Origin: an uncultured Anaerococcus sp. | Lineage (GTDB): Bacteria; Bacillota_A; Clostridia; Tissierellales; Peptoniphilaceae | DNA: 11,750 bases | Assembly (NCBI GenBank): GCA_902488555.1 | Contig: CABTWT010000029.1 | Coordinates: 1-11,750, forward strand | Direction of reading: 5' to 3' | In this document: positions 1 to 7,719 of the stretch, piece after piece | Layout of the letters: every line of letters begins with the position of its first letter | How positions within the stretch are numbered: the first letter of the stretch is position 1 | Translations under genes and position numbers: made by a program | Notes under the pieces: generated by a model | Databases searched by the model: none | Told to the model about the DNA's origin: nothing | The model's input: only the letters and a program-made list of their open reading frames with translations

Positions 1-21
1 AGACGTGTGCTCTTCCGATCT
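1..21. other. Illumina TruSeq adapter remnant at contig end
   Basis: All 21 bases match the 3' end of the standard Illumina TruSeq index/read-2 adapter, which ends in GTGTGCTCTTCCGATCT. This is library-construction sequence left at a contig end, not genome. It happens to be in frame with pyrB and supplies a spurious GTG start at 5-7, so an automatic gene caller would give PyrB a false N-terminus (MCSSDL). True genomic sequence starts at about base 22. Confidence 0.97.
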
Positions 22-562
22 CCACCAACACCCAACTCAAACCCTAACAGATATCCTAACAATCTGCCAATACAAGGAAAGCTTGGATAACCACGTAATA
101 GGTATAGTTGGCGATTTGAAATACGGTAGAACAGTTCATTCCCTTATCAAGGTTATGAATATGTTTGATAACAATAAATTCATCCTAATCTCACCAGATG
201 AGCTAAAATTACCACAATATGTCAAAGAAGAAGTATTTGATGAGAATTCTCAATACGAAGAAGTAAGAAACCTAGAACAAGTCATAGGAGAATGTGACAT
301 ATTATATATGACAAGGATTCAAAAGGAAAGATTTTTCTCAACTAGCCAATACACAAGACTAAAAGATTCCTATGTACTTGATAATGAAAAGATGAAAGAT
401 GCTAGGGAAGATATGATTATCCTTCATCCACTACCAAGGGTAAACGAAATTGCAACAGAGGTTGACAAAGACCCAAGGGCAGTTTACTTTAAGCAAGTAA
501 AATATGGAATGTATGTCAGAATGGCCCTTATCTTAAAATTATTGGAGGCAAACAATGCTTGA
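22..562 (+). CDS. pyrB: Aspartate carbamoyltransferase catalytic chain, 5'-truncated
   Basis: Catalytic subunit of aspartate transcarbamoylase, which joins carbamoyl phosphate and L-aspartate to give N-carbamoyl-aspartate, the committed step of pyrimidine synthesis. The visible part starts at the carbamoyl-phosphate-binding HPTQ motif (bases 29-40). It continues with [10 protein letters not shown] (113-142, with the aspartate-binding Arg), MTRIQKERF (Arg/Gln of the mobile loop) and [14 protein letters not shown] (from 425). These motifs follow the E. coli-type enzyme that partners PyrI, and pyrI is next. About 130 N-terminal residues, including the STRT phosphate loop, lie beyond the contig edge. 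The apparent GTG start at base 5 is in adapter sequence and is not real. The stop overlaps the pyrI start by 8 bases. Confidence 0.97.
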
Positions 563-983
563 GATCACAAGTTTAAATAATGGTGTAGTAATCGACCACA
601 TAAAAGCAGGCAACGGCTTAAAAATATTTAACCTACTAGGCCTAGAAGAATTAGAAGAAGAAGTTGCACTCATCCTAAATGCAAGCAGCCAAACTATGGG
701 CAAAAAGGACATTATAAAGATAGAAAGCCACACAGACATTAATCTTGATGCAGTAGCTTTGGTAGATCCAAGTGCAACAGTAAATATCATCAAAAATGAA
801 GAGGTTGTTGAGAAGAAATCCATAGAATATCCTCAAACAATCACAGATATCCTAACCTGCCAAAATCCAAAATGCGTTTCAACAAGCGAAAGATCAGTTG
901 AAAGCAAATTTATCCTAATTGACAAAGAAGAAAAATCTTACAAATGTGCTTATTGCGGTCACATTTACGATGTAGAAGAATAA
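555..983 (+). CDS. pyrI: Aspartate carbamoyltransferase regulatory chain
   Basis: Zinc-containing regulatory subunit of aspartate transcarbamoylase, 142 aa (E. coli about 153). In the E. coli holoenzyme PyrI binds ATP/CTP and tunes PyrB. The N-terminal effector-binding domain (about 1-95) keeps IDHI near residue 13, GKKDIIKIE at 49-57 and a Lys after VVE near 87, all aligning with nucleotide-contacting regions of E. coli PyrI. The C-terminal zinc domain has Cys 102, 107, 131 and 134, exactly the E. coli spacing (5, 24, 3), and this domain docks on PyrB. The ATG at 555 has a GGAGG site at 544-548 and overlaps pyrB, suggesting coupled translation. Real allostery by CTP/ATP is inferred from the family. 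Confidence 0.96.
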   Translation: MLEITSLNNGVVIDHIKAGNGLKIFNLLGLEELEEEVALILNASSQTMGKKDIIKIESHTDINLDAVALVDPSATVNIIKNEEVVEKKSIEYPQTITDILTCQNPKCVSTSERSVESKFILIDKEEKSYKCAYCGHIYDVEE

Positions 984-984
984 T

Positions 985-2178
985 ATGAAACAAGTATTTA
1001 CCAATCATTATTCTTTTGATGATGTCAAAATCTCTAGAAAACCTATCTATGTAGAAGATGGAATCATAAGTGAATCTTTTGAAATAGATAAGGATGTAGA
1101 AGTCATAGACTGTGACAATCTAGCACTTGTCCCTGCCTTTACAGACCTACATGTGCATTTCAGAGATCCTGGTTTTACCTACAAAGAAGATTTAGAAAGT
1201 GGATCCAAAGCTGCCTTAAAGGGTGGCTTTACTTCTGTGCTTTTAATGGGAAATACCAAACCAACAGTATCAAGTCCAGAAGTTTACAATGACATCAAAA
1301 AACGTGGGAAAGACCTAGATTTAATAGATATAGACCAAGTATACACTATAACAAAAAACTTTGACGGCAAGACCCTAGACCACCTAGAAACTATGCCTGA
1401 TTCTGTCAAATTTATCTCTGATGATGGTCATGGAGTAAATGACGATATGACCATGTATAAGGCTATGATTGCTGCCATGGATAAGGGTGTAACTATGACT
1501 TTGCACGAGGAAGTCGCAAAAGTTTCTGCCATAGACTATGAAATAGCCGAAGATGCCATGACTCTTAGAGACTGCTACTATGCCTATAAGCTAAATTGCC
1601 CAGTGCATTTCTCCCACGTATCAACTAAAGGCGCTATCACCGCCATCAAATACTTCAAGGACCTTGGAGCGCCAATCACTTGCGAGGTTACCCCACATCA
1701 CTTGTATTTTGCTGATAAAACTCGCGATGAGATGAGAGTTAATCCACCTATAAGAAGTGAAATTGATAGATTAAGTCTTATTGAAATGATCAAAAATGGC
1801 ACAGTTGATTGTATTTCAACTGACCATGCTCCACATTCTGCCAAGGAAAAGGAGAATGGGGCACCAGGATTCCTAGGTCTTGAGACAAGTTTTTCAACTT
1901 GCTATGAAGTCCTAGTTAAATCTGGCCAGATTTCCCTAAATCATCTTATAAAACTAATGTCTACCAATCCATCAAGATTATTAGGACTTAATAAGGGCAA
2001 ACTCGACATAGGCTATGAGGCAGACTTTACTTTAATAGACTTAGATGAAACTTACACTTATACAGAAGATGAGATCTTATCCAAGTCCAAAAATTCACTC
2101 TTAATAGGAAAAGAGCTTTCTGCAAGAGTGAAGAGAGTTTACAAGAAAGGTGTTTTAAAATATGAAGATAATAGATAG
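985..2178 (+). CDS. pyrC: Dihydroorotase (type I)
   Basis: Zinc amidohydrolase, 397 aa, that reversibly cyclises N-carbamoyl-aspartate to dihydroorotate. The metal site is intact: HVHFRDPG (His56, His58), Asp147 in ISDDGHG, His174, and His211 in HFSHVS. The substrate region GNTKP is at 89-93, and Asp280 in DHAPH is the catalytic base. The GFLGLET stretch that follows is typical of the class I (Bacillus/Aquifex-like) family. The ATG at 985 comes one base after the pyrI stop; the ribosome site is weak (AGAAGAA inside the pyrI end), so it probably depends on translation of pyrI. The last 17 bases overlap pyrF in another frame. Nothing is unusual in length or motifs. Confidence 0.96.
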   Translation: MKQVFTNHYSFDDVKISRKPIYVEDGIISESFEIDKDVEVIDCDNLALVPAFTDLHVHFRDPGFTYKEDLESGSKAALKGGFTSVLLMGNTKPTVSSPEVYNDIKKRGKDLDLIDIDQVYTITKNFDGKTLDHLETMPDSVKFISDDGHGVNDDMTMYKAMIAAMDKGVTMTLHEEVAKVSAIDYEIAEDAMTLRDCYYAYKLNCPVHFSHVSTKGAITAIKYFKDLGAPITCEVTPHHLYFADKTRDEMRVNPPIRSEIDRLSLIEMIKNGTVDCISTDHAPHSAKEKENGAPGFLGLETSFSTCYEVLVKSGQISLNHLIKLMSTNPSRLLGLNKGKLDIGYEADFTLIDLDETYTYTEDEILSKSKNSLLIGKELSARVKRVYKKGVLKYEDNR

Positions 2179-3025
2179 ACTTTACGAAGAAGTAGAAAAA
2201 AAAGGCTTTATATGTGTGGGCCTTGATACTTCTATGGATTATTTGCCAGCTTCTTACAAAGAAGGTAAAAGCATAAACCAAGCCTTATTTGATTTTAATA
2301 AGGAAATTATAGATGCTACAGCTGATATCACAGCAATTTATAAGCTTCAAATAGCCTACTACGAATCCTATGGCATCGAAGGAATGATGGCCTATCGTGA
2401 TACATTAGCATATTTGAGAGAAAAAAACCTTCTTTCTATAGGAGATGTCAAGAGATCTGATATTGCAGCATCTGCCAGCCAATATGCCAAGGCTCACTTT
2501 GAGGGCGACTTTGAGGTCGATTTCATAACCCTTAATCCATACATGGGCATGGATTCTATATCTCCATATTTGCCATACATAGAAAGTGGAGAAAAAGGAG
2601 TATTTGTCCTTTTACGCACTTCCAACCCTGGAGCAAGCGATTTTGAAACACTAGATGTAAATGGCAAGGAATTATTCTATCAAATAGGTGATAAGATAAA
2701 AGCCTTAAACGAGAATTACCTCGGTGAATCTGGCTACGGTCCAATAGGTCTTGTTGTAGGAGCCACTCACACTAAGGAAGTAGAAGAGATTAGAAAAAGA
2801 TATGACAAAGAATTTTTCCTAATCCCTGGTTTTGGTGCCCAAGGAGCTGACGCCATGAATGTTTACAAACTTCTAAACGATAAGAACGGAGGAGTTGTAA
2901 ACAATTCTCGTGGAGTACTAAAAGCATATTTAAACTACCAAGATGGCGAGAATAATATTGGCAAATACGCAAGACTTGCAGTAGAGAAAACTATAAAGGA
3001 TATATCTATCAATGAAGACTTATAA
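2162..3025 (+). CDS. pyrF: Orotidine 5'-phosphate decarboxylase, type 2
   Basis: Converts OMP to UMP, the last step of the pathway. The 287-aa length and motif order fit the longer type 2 subfamily rather than the roughly 230-240-aa Bacillus/E. coli type. Visible are ICVGLDT (17-23), [12 protein letters not shown] (60-71), the catalytic GDVKRSD (Asp95, Lys97, Asp100), [26 protein letters not shown], the phosphate-binding [10 protein letters not shown] (221-230) and NNSRG (247-251). The ATG lies inside the pyrC end (17-base overlap) with AGAAAGG at 2144-2150 upstream. In this operon it sits before the pyrK/pyrD/pyrE genes that act earlier in the pathway, so gene order does not follow reaction order. 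Confidence 0.95.
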   Translation: MKIIDRLYEEVEKKGFICVGLDTSMDYLPASYKEGKSINQALFDFNKEIIDATADITAIYKLQIAYYESYGIEGMMAYRDTLAYLREKNLLSIGDVKRSDIAASASQYAKAHFEGDFEVDFITLNPYMGMDSISPYLPYIESGEKGVFVLLRTSNPGASDFETLDVNGKELFYQIGDKIKALNENYLGESGYGPIGLVVGATHTKEVEEIRKRYDKEFFLIPGFGAQGADAMNVYKLLNDKNGGVVNNSRGVLKAYLNYQDGENNIGKYARLAVEKTIKDISINEDL

Positions 3026-3737
3026 AAAAGGCAAAGTCCTAGAAAATATCGAAATTTCCCCAAATATATACAAGATGACCTTAGACATAAGACTAGATGG
3101 AAAGCCAGGTCAGTTTTTTATGCTAAGGTGTGATTCCTTTAGAAACGAACCCTTGCTATCTCGTCCCTTTGGTATCTGTGATCAAGATGATAAAAGTCTA
3201 ACACTTTTATACCAAGTTGTAGGAGAGGGGACAGATATTATGGCTGGACTTACAAAAGATGCTGAAGTAAAGCTATTGGGTCCTCTTGGAAATGGCTTTA
3301 GGATTGATGATACAAAAGATAAGAAGATAGCCGTAGTTGCTGGTGGCATTGGCATAGCTCCACTTTTATATTTAGTGAAAAATCTAGATACAAAGGCTGA
3401 TTTCTATGCTGGTTTTACCAAGGATTCATATTTCACCGAAGAATTTAAACCTTATGTCAAGTCTATAACTTACACATCTTTTGAAAAGGATGGTAAATTC
3501 ATCACACAAGCTTTCAATCCAAATGATTACGATATAATATATGCTTGTGGTCCAAATCCAATGCTTAAAGCCATCCACGATATGAACGATACAGCCGAGA
3601 TACAAATATCTATGGAAGCCCACATGGCCTGTGGGATTGGGGCTTGTCTAGGATGTACAGTAGAATCTGTAGATGGTGAATTTATCAGAGTTTGCAAGGA
3701 TGGTCCAGTATTTGATTCTAGGGAGGTATTTGAGTGA
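3012..3737 (+). CDS. pyrK: Dihydroorotate dehydrogenase B, electron transfer subunit
   Basis: Iron-sulfur flavoprotein subunit (241 aa) of class 1B dihydroorotate dehydrogenase; it passes electrons from the PyrD FMN to NAD+ through a [2Fe-2S] cluster and FAD. The ferredoxin-reductase-like fold shows the FAD-binding RPFGI (51-55), [10 protein letters not shown] (71-80), LGPLGNGF (89-96), nucleotide-binding [10 protein letters not shown] (109-118) and ACGPNPM (178-184). The cluster ligands are Cys207, Cys212, Cys215 and Cys228 in [11 protein letters not shown]...VC. The ATG overlaps pyrF by 14 bases and follows AAAGGA at 2996-3001. The adjoining pyrD completes the heterotetramer and indicates NAD+-linked, oxygen-independent dihydroorotate oxidation, suited to an anaerobe. 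Confidence 0.95.
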   Translation: MKTYKKGKVLENIEISPNIYKMTLDIRLDGKPGQFFMLRCDSFRNEPLLSRPFGICDQDDKSLTLLYQVVGEGTDIMAGLTKDAEVKLLGPLGNGFRIDDTKDKKIAVVAGGIGIAPLLYLVKNLDTKADFYAGFTKDSYFTEEFKPYVKSITYTSFEKDGKFITQAFNPNDYDIIYACGPNPMLKAIHDMNDTAEIQISMEAHMACGIGACLGCTVESVDGEFIRVCKDGPVFDSREVFE

Positions 3738-4633
3738 ATTTATCCGTAGAAATAGCAGGAGTTAAATTTAAAAACCCAGTTATAGCAGCAAGTGGGACTT
3801 TTGGATTTGGCAGAGAGTTTGGAGAATACATAGACATAGGAAAACTAGGAGGCATATGCTCCAAGGGCCTTACCCTCCACAAAAACCTTGGAAACAAAGG
3901 GATAAGGATATATGAAACCCCAGCAGGGATTATGAACTCCATAGGTCTGCAAAACCCAGGCATAGAATACTTTGTTGATATTGAACTTCCATATTTATTA
4001 GAACAAGATACTGTAGCAATAGCAAATCTTGGGGGACATTCAGTAGAAGAATATGTACTCGGGGCAGAGATTCTGGAAAAAACTGATGTTCCTATGATAG
4101 AGTTAAATATATCATGTCCCAATGTCAAAGAAGGTGGCATGGCCTTTGGAACTGACCCAGATAAGGCAAGGGAAGTTATTAGTAAAGTAAGAAAAGTTAC
4201 AAAAAAACCCCTTATAGTAAAACTTTCCCCAAATGTTGGGTCAATTCCACTTTTTGCAAAACTTTCCGAAGATTGTGGAGCTGATGCCATTTCTTTGGTA
4301 AATACATTTAATGCAATGGCTATTGATATAAGAACAAAAGCCCCAGTTTTTGTAAACAAAACAGCAGGACTTTCAGGTCCTGCCATAAAGCCAATAGCCC
4401 TAAGGATGGTCTATGAAGCAGCTCACTCAGTAGATATTCCAGTAATTGGCATGGGTGGGATAATGAATTATAAGGATGCTCTTGAGTTTATCATGGCAGG
4501 AGCAAGTGCCATCCAAGTAGGAACTGCAAATTTCATTGACTACAACACTATGATAGATATTAATACAGGAATAGAAAAATATTTAGAAGAAGAAAATATC
4601 TCATCTTTAAGTGAGATTATAGGAATAATATAG
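3734..4633 (+). CDS. pyrD: Dihydroorotate dehydrogenase B (NAD+), catalytic subunit
   Basis: FMN-containing catalytic subunit (299 aa) that oxidises dihydroorotate to orotate. It has [13 protein letters not shown] (14-26), CSKGLT (42-47), the substrate-binding [10 protein letters not shown] (67-76) and NISCPN (125-130), where Cys128 is the active-site base typical of class 1 enzymes. The FMN phosphate site is GMGGI plus the later [10 protein letters not shown]. Translation starts at a GTG at 3734 that overlaps the pyrK stop (GTGA, 4 bases) behind GGGAGG at 3721-3726; the next in-frame ATG would remove conserved sequence. The Cys base and the adjacent pyrK set it apart from the class 2, membrane, quinone-linked enzyme. 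Confidence 0.96.
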   Translation: MNLSVEIAGVKFKNPVIAASGTFGFGREFGEYIDIGKLGGICSKGLTLHKNLGNKGIRIYETPAGIMNSIGLQNPGIEYFVDIELPYLLEQDTVAIANLGGHSVEEYVLGAEILEKTDVPMIELNISCPNVKEGGMAFGTDPDKAREVISKVRKVTKKPLIVKLSPNVGSIPLFAKLSEDCGADAISLVNTFNAMAIDIRTKAPVFVNKTAGLSGPAIKPIALRMVYEAAHSVDIPVIGMGGIMNYKDALEFIMAGASAIQVGTANFIDYNTMIDINTGIEKYLEEENISSLSEIIGII

Positions 4634-4641
4634 GAGAAACC

Positions 4642-5223
4642 ATGGATAGAACATTAGAATTACTCAAAGAATCAAATGCTCTTTTGGAAGGTCATTTCTT
4701 ATTGTCATCTGGCAAACACTCTGATAGGTACATCCAATGTGCCAAATTAATCCAACACCCAGAATATTGTGGGGAAGTGGCAGAAATTATTGCCCAAAAA
4801 CTTAAGGAAAAGAACATAGACGTAGACCTTTGCCTAGGACCTGCCATGGGTGGAGTTATCATCTCATATGAAGTTGGTAGAGCCCTTGGTCTTAATGCTA
4901 TTTTTACAGAAAGAGTAGATAACATCATGACCCTTCGCCGTGGCTTTGAAATCCCAAAAGGTGCAAAAGTAATAATTGTAGAAGATGTCATTACGACAGG
5001 CAAATCATCTTTTGAAAGCGTTGAAGTTGTCAAATCATACGGGGCAGAAGTTGTGGCCTTAACATCAATAGTTAATAGGTCTGGCCTTGATGAAATAAAT
5101 GGATTGCCAGTAATCTCTGCTACAAAAATAGACGTAAAAAGTTGGGATCCAGATGATCTTCCAGAACATTTAAAGGATACACCTGCAATAAAGCCAGGTA
5201 GCAGAAAGATGGAAAATAAATAA
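4642..5223 (+). CDS. pyrE: Orotate phosphoribosyltransferase
   Basis: Couples orotate with PRPP to give OMP, the step between PyrD and PyrF. At 193 aa it matches the shorter, thermophile/clostridia-like PyrE branch, marked by GHFLLSSGKHSDRY (17-30). It carries GPAMGGVI (66-73), TERVDNIMTLRRGF (89-102, with the basic residues of the flexible loop) and the PRPP-binding VIIVEDVITTGKS (110-122). The ATG at 4642 lies 8 bases after the pyrD stop with AGGAG at 4632-4636. It is the last gene of the operon; a terminator follows the stop within a few bases. No missing residues were seen. Confidence 0.96.
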   Translation: MDRTLELLKESNALLEGHFLLSSGKHSDRYIQCAKLIQHPEYCGEVAEIIAQKLKEKNIDVDLCLGPAMGGVIISYEVGRALGLNAIFTERVDNIMTLRRGFEIPKGAKVIIVEDVITTGKSSFESVEVVKSYGAEVVALTSIVNRSGLDEINGLPVISATKIDVKSWDPDDLPEHLKDTPAIKPGSRKMENK

Positions 5224-5226
5224 GCT

Positions 5227-5270
5227 AAGACGAAGCTTGGGAAATATCCGAGGCTTCGTTTTTTCTTTTT
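5227..5270 (+). terminator. Intrinsic terminator of the pyr operon
   Basis: ACGAAGC (5230-5236) pairs with GCTTCGT (5253-5259). The stem extends outward by G-U/A-U pairs to about 5227/5262 and inward, after a mismatch, by GG/CC (5240-5241 with 5248-5249). The T-tract at 5259-5264, one C, then five more Ts completes a rho-independent signal. It lies directly after the pyrE stop. Confidence 0.9.
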
Positions 5271-5295
5271 ATACTATTATAAAAAAAGGTATAAT
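5267..5295 (+). promoter_or_regulatory. Probable sigma-A promoter for the glucosaminidase gene
   Basis: A perfect TATAAT -10 box is at 5290-5295, 26 bases before the ATG at 5322. The -35 position at 17-base spacing is AT-rich (about TTTTTA, 5267-5272), a poor match that overlaps the tail of the pyr terminator. The terminator immediately upstream supports a new transcription start here. Confidence 0.6.
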
Positions 5296-5321
5296 GGTCT
5301 AAAGAAATGAAAAGGTAGCTT

Positions 5322-6023
5322 ATGAAAAAGACAAAAACTATAAACATAATAAATGGCATTTGTACATTTGCCTTAATATTTACTATGTCAATAGCAAAGG
5401 CTAGTAAAGTTGAAATTTCAAAGTCTTTAAAGTCTGGTATTAATGAAATAAATTATCAGACGACTTTACTTAGACAGTCTAGGGCAATTAAGTACGAAAA
5501 TCTTGCTAGAGACTTAGAAGATTTTAAAGAAAAAGGGTCTAGTGGAATTGATTCTTCAAATATGTTATACCTACTTAAGAGTGACCAATTCAGTGCTGAT
5601 GAGCTAGAAACCGCCATTAAAGATACCGGCCTTGCTGGTCTTGGCAAAGATTTCAAGGCAGCTGAGGATAAGTATGGGGTAAATGCAATCCTACTTATGG
5701 CCATGGCAAAACATGAGACAGGCAATGGAACAAGTGAGCTTTTTAATGATAAAAACAATCTATTTGGCTTTAATGCAGTAGACGATGATCCCTACAATAA
5801 GGCCAGTCACTTTGATAGTCCAGCTGATTCTATAGACACCCTAGCCAAGCACTTAAAAGAAAACTATCTAAATCCTAAGGGTTCATATTATAATGGTGTA
5901 TCTACCGATGGAATCGGCATATCCTATGCTACTGACCCTGATTGGGCAAGTAAGGTAAATTGGATGATGATAGAAGTAAGTCAGAATATGATAGATTCAT
6001 TTAATGAGGAGGCAGGCTATTAG
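5322..6023 (+). CDS. Secreted glucosaminidase-domain peptidoglycan hydrolase
   Basis: A 233-aa exported protein with an N-terminal signal peptide: basic KKTK start, hydrophobic core at about 7-24, probable cleavage after AKA (25-27). A charged, helical spacer (about 28-100) precedes a LytG/Auto-glucosaminidase-type domain (about 101-225) of the family that cleaves the glycan strand after N-acetylglucosamine. The core reads YGVNAILLMAMAKHETGNGTS, with Glu132 the likely catalytic acid, followed by NDKNNLFGF (142-150) and the AKHLKENYL region. There is no SH3, LysM, choline-binding or sorting motif, so how it attaches to the wall is unclear. The ATG has AAAGGT at 5311-5316. It is a one-gene transcription unit between two terminators. 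A role in wall turnover or cell separation is inferred from the family. Confidence 0.85.
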   Translation: MKKTKTINIINGICTFALIFTMSIAKASKVEISKSLKSGINEINYQTTLLRQSRAIKYENLARDLEDFKEKGSSGIDSSNMLYLLKSDQFSADELETAIKDTGLAGLGKDFKAAEDKYGVNAILLMAMAKHETGNGTSELFNDKNNLFGFNAVDDDPYNKASHFDSPADSIDTLAKHLKENYLNPKGSYYNGVSTDGIGISYATDPDWASKVNWMMIEVSQNMIDSFNEEAGY

Positions 6024-6035
6024 TCTGTCTTTTTT
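6007..6035 (+). terminator. Terminator hairpin containing the stop codon of the hydrolase gene
   Basis: GGCAGGCT (6011-6018) pairs with AGTCTGTC (6022-6029), with two G-U pairs and a 3-base loop. The stem can extend to 6007/6033, and a run of six Ts (6030-6035) follows. The TAG stop (6021-6023) lies in the loop and stem top. A weak overlapping alternative, GTCTTTT with AAAAGAC (6027-6042), shares the same 3' bases. Confidence 0.65.
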
Positions 6036-6058
6036 AAAAGACGAGAAAGGAATTAATA

Positions 6059-7693
6059 ATGGCTACAAAAGATTATTTAAATGGCAAGGCAAATGATGCC
6101 TATAGCTACTTTGGACCGGTAAAAAAGGCTAAGGGATATATGTTTAGAATATGTATTCCTGATGCTAAGAAGGTCGAAATCATAGGTGATTTTAACGACT
6201 GGCAGCCTAAGAAAATGCGTGGATATGCCTCAGGTATCTTTACTGTAACAATTAAAGAAGCCAAAAAAGGAGATAGGTACCAATTTCTAATAACAGAAGC
6301 CAATGATGAAGTAATAAAGATAGTAGATCCCTTTGCCCAAGAAATTATAGTAGAAGAAAAATGTTCGGTAGTATCTGACATTTCCTATAAATTTAAAAAT
6401 AAAAAGGTAAAAACAGATAAGCTAAATATATATGAAATATACATGGGTTCATTTCTTCATAAAAACCCTGATGATTTGATCAAATACGCCAAAGACCAAA
6501 ACTTCACCCACATCAAGTTTATGCCAGTAAGTGAATACATTAACTATAAGTCCATGGGATTTACAAGCTCAGGCTTATTTGCCTATAGCAAACGATATGG
6601 ATCTGCCCTTGATTTTAAGAAATTTATCGACAAATGCCACAAGGAAAAACTTGGAGTTTTAGTAGATTTGGACTTAGCTCACTTTGATTGTGATCCATAT
6701 TATCTCAAAAGTTTAGAAGAGTATTTTGCTTACGATTATGATGATATCAAGTGTTCTTACTATGGTGATATGAACTTTGACCCAAGTAAGAATTTTACCA
6801 AGTCTTATCTGAAATCAGCAGTTAATTTTTGGCTTAAGGAATTTAATCTTGATGGAATAATGCTTACAAATGTTGAAAATATGATCTATTGGCAAGGCGA
6901 TGAGTCTAGAGGAGAAAATGACCAGTGGATAGACCTATTAGAAGACTTGATAGAGGAAGTTCATCAAAATAAGTCCCTAGCCCTCGCAAGCTTTAATGGC
7001 ATCTACAAATACGACTTTGACTTTGACTATTGCTTAGATTATAGCCTAAGACCTATAGTAAGATCCATGCAAGATTTGCCATACAAACGCGATTCTTACA
7101 AAAAAGAGATAAATTTATTGATTGGATCAGATAATAGCAAGAAAATCTTAGGCTTTAATTATATAGATAGCTTCCTAGATGAAGCTAGCTTATTTATGAA
7201 AATAAATGGTAACAATGATAAATATAAACAATACAAGGCCGTGCTTACTTTATTATATAGTCTGAATTCCAAAAAATTACTCTTTAGTGGAGATGAGATA
7301 GGTTCTGATCTAACTTTCTCAGTTTATGATCATATAGATTTGGACGAACTAAGCGAAGAAGAAGTTCATCTTAATGATTATTATAAAGATATTTCAAAAC
7401 TTTACCTTAATAGAGATGAGCTATCAAATACTAGTTCAACTAGCAAAGATCTAGATGTTGAAGGCTATAGCCTATACGCTTATATTAGAGAATTTAAGGA
7501 AAAGAAACTACTTGTAATAATAAACTTTACTGATATAGACTATGAGATAAAATCGCCATATGACTTAGAGGAACTTATCAATTCTTCTGACCTTAAATAT
7601 GGAGGAAAGGGTAACATTAATGGCAAGATTAATCAAAACGAGACTATATTTATAGAAGACTTTGGAGCATGTGTATTTGAAATAAAAAAATGA
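6059..7693 (+). CDS. CBM48 + GlgB-like alpha-amylase fold protein, probable inactive branching-enzyme homologue
   Basis: A 544-aa cytoplasmic protein (no signal peptide) built like a glycogen branching enzyme. Residues about 15-105 form a CBM48/isoamylase N-terminal domain (YMFRICIPDAKKVEIIGDFN). Residues about 120-445 form a GH13-like barrel with clear GlgB landmarks: NIYEIYMGSF (123-132), FTHIKFMPVSEY (149-160), MGFTSSGLFAYSKRYG (166-181), GVLVDLDLAHF (199-209), NFWLKEFNLDGI (256-267) and KKLLFSGDEIG (405-415). A C-terminal beta domain follows. The three catalytic positions look lost: GlgB DGLRVDAV is DGIMLTNV here (nucleophile Asp to Thr270, Arg to Met268), IAEES is LASFN (acid/base Glu to Ser311) and LSHDE is GFNYI (His-Asp to Asn367-Tyr368). 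It is shorter than active GlgB (about 630-730 aa). The frame is intact, so this is a pseudoenzyme rather than a pseudogene. ATG at 6059 with AAAGGA at 6046-6051. Function unknown; glucan binding or regulation is possible. Confidence 0.8.
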   Translation: MATKDYLNGKANDAYSYFGPVKKAKGYMFRICIPDAKKVEIIGDFNDWQPKKMRGYASGIFTVTIKEAKKGDRYQFLITEANDEVIKIVDPFAQEIIVEEKCSVVSDISYKFKNKKVKTDKLNIYEIYMGSFLHKNPDDLIKYAKDQNFTHIKFMPVSEYINYKSMGFTSSGLFAYSKRYGSALDFKKFIDKCHKEKLGVLVDLDLAHFDCDPYYLKSLEEYFAYDYDDIKCSYYGDMNFDPSKNFTKSYLKSAVNFWLKEFNLDGIMLTNVENMIYWQGDESRGENDQWIDLLEDLIEEVHQNKSLALASFNGIYKYDFDFDYCLDYSLRPIVRSMQDLPYKRDSYKKEINLLIGSDNSKKILGFNYIDSFLDEASLFMKINGNNDKYKQYKAVLTLLYSLNSKKLLFSGDEIGSDLTFSVYDHIDLDELSEEEVHLNDYYKDISKLYLNRDELSNTSSTSKDLDVEGYSLYAYIREFKEKKLLVIINFTDIDYEIKSPYDLEELINSSDLKYGGKGNINGKINQNETIFIEDFGACVFEIKK

Positions 7694-7719
7694 TGGGTGT
7701 TAAAACTCATCATTTTTTT
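7684..7719. terminator. Bidirectional terminator between convergent genes
   Basis: A7 followed by TGATGGG (7684-7697) pairs with CTCATCA followed by T7 (7706-7719), with one G-U pair and a short loop. The A-run on one side and T-run on the other make it work on both strands. Both flanking stop codons are inside the stem: TGA at 7691-7693 (plus gene) and TCA at 7710-7712 (TGA of the minus gene). Confidence 0.92.

Noticed and set aside
5..22. GTG start of an open frame giving a 185-aa PyrB
   Set aside because: The start and first codons lie in Illumina adapter sequence; real PyrB needs about 130 more N-terminal residues.
3718..4386. 222-codon open frame antisense to pyrD
   Set aside because: Shadow of a strongly conserved gene; no ribosome site, and its composition is the mirror of pyrD codons.
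6059..7693. Pseudogene of glgB
   Set aside because: The frame is intact with a good ribosome site and the GlgB-like landmarks outside the catalytic positions are conserved, which fits a pseudoenzyme better than decay.
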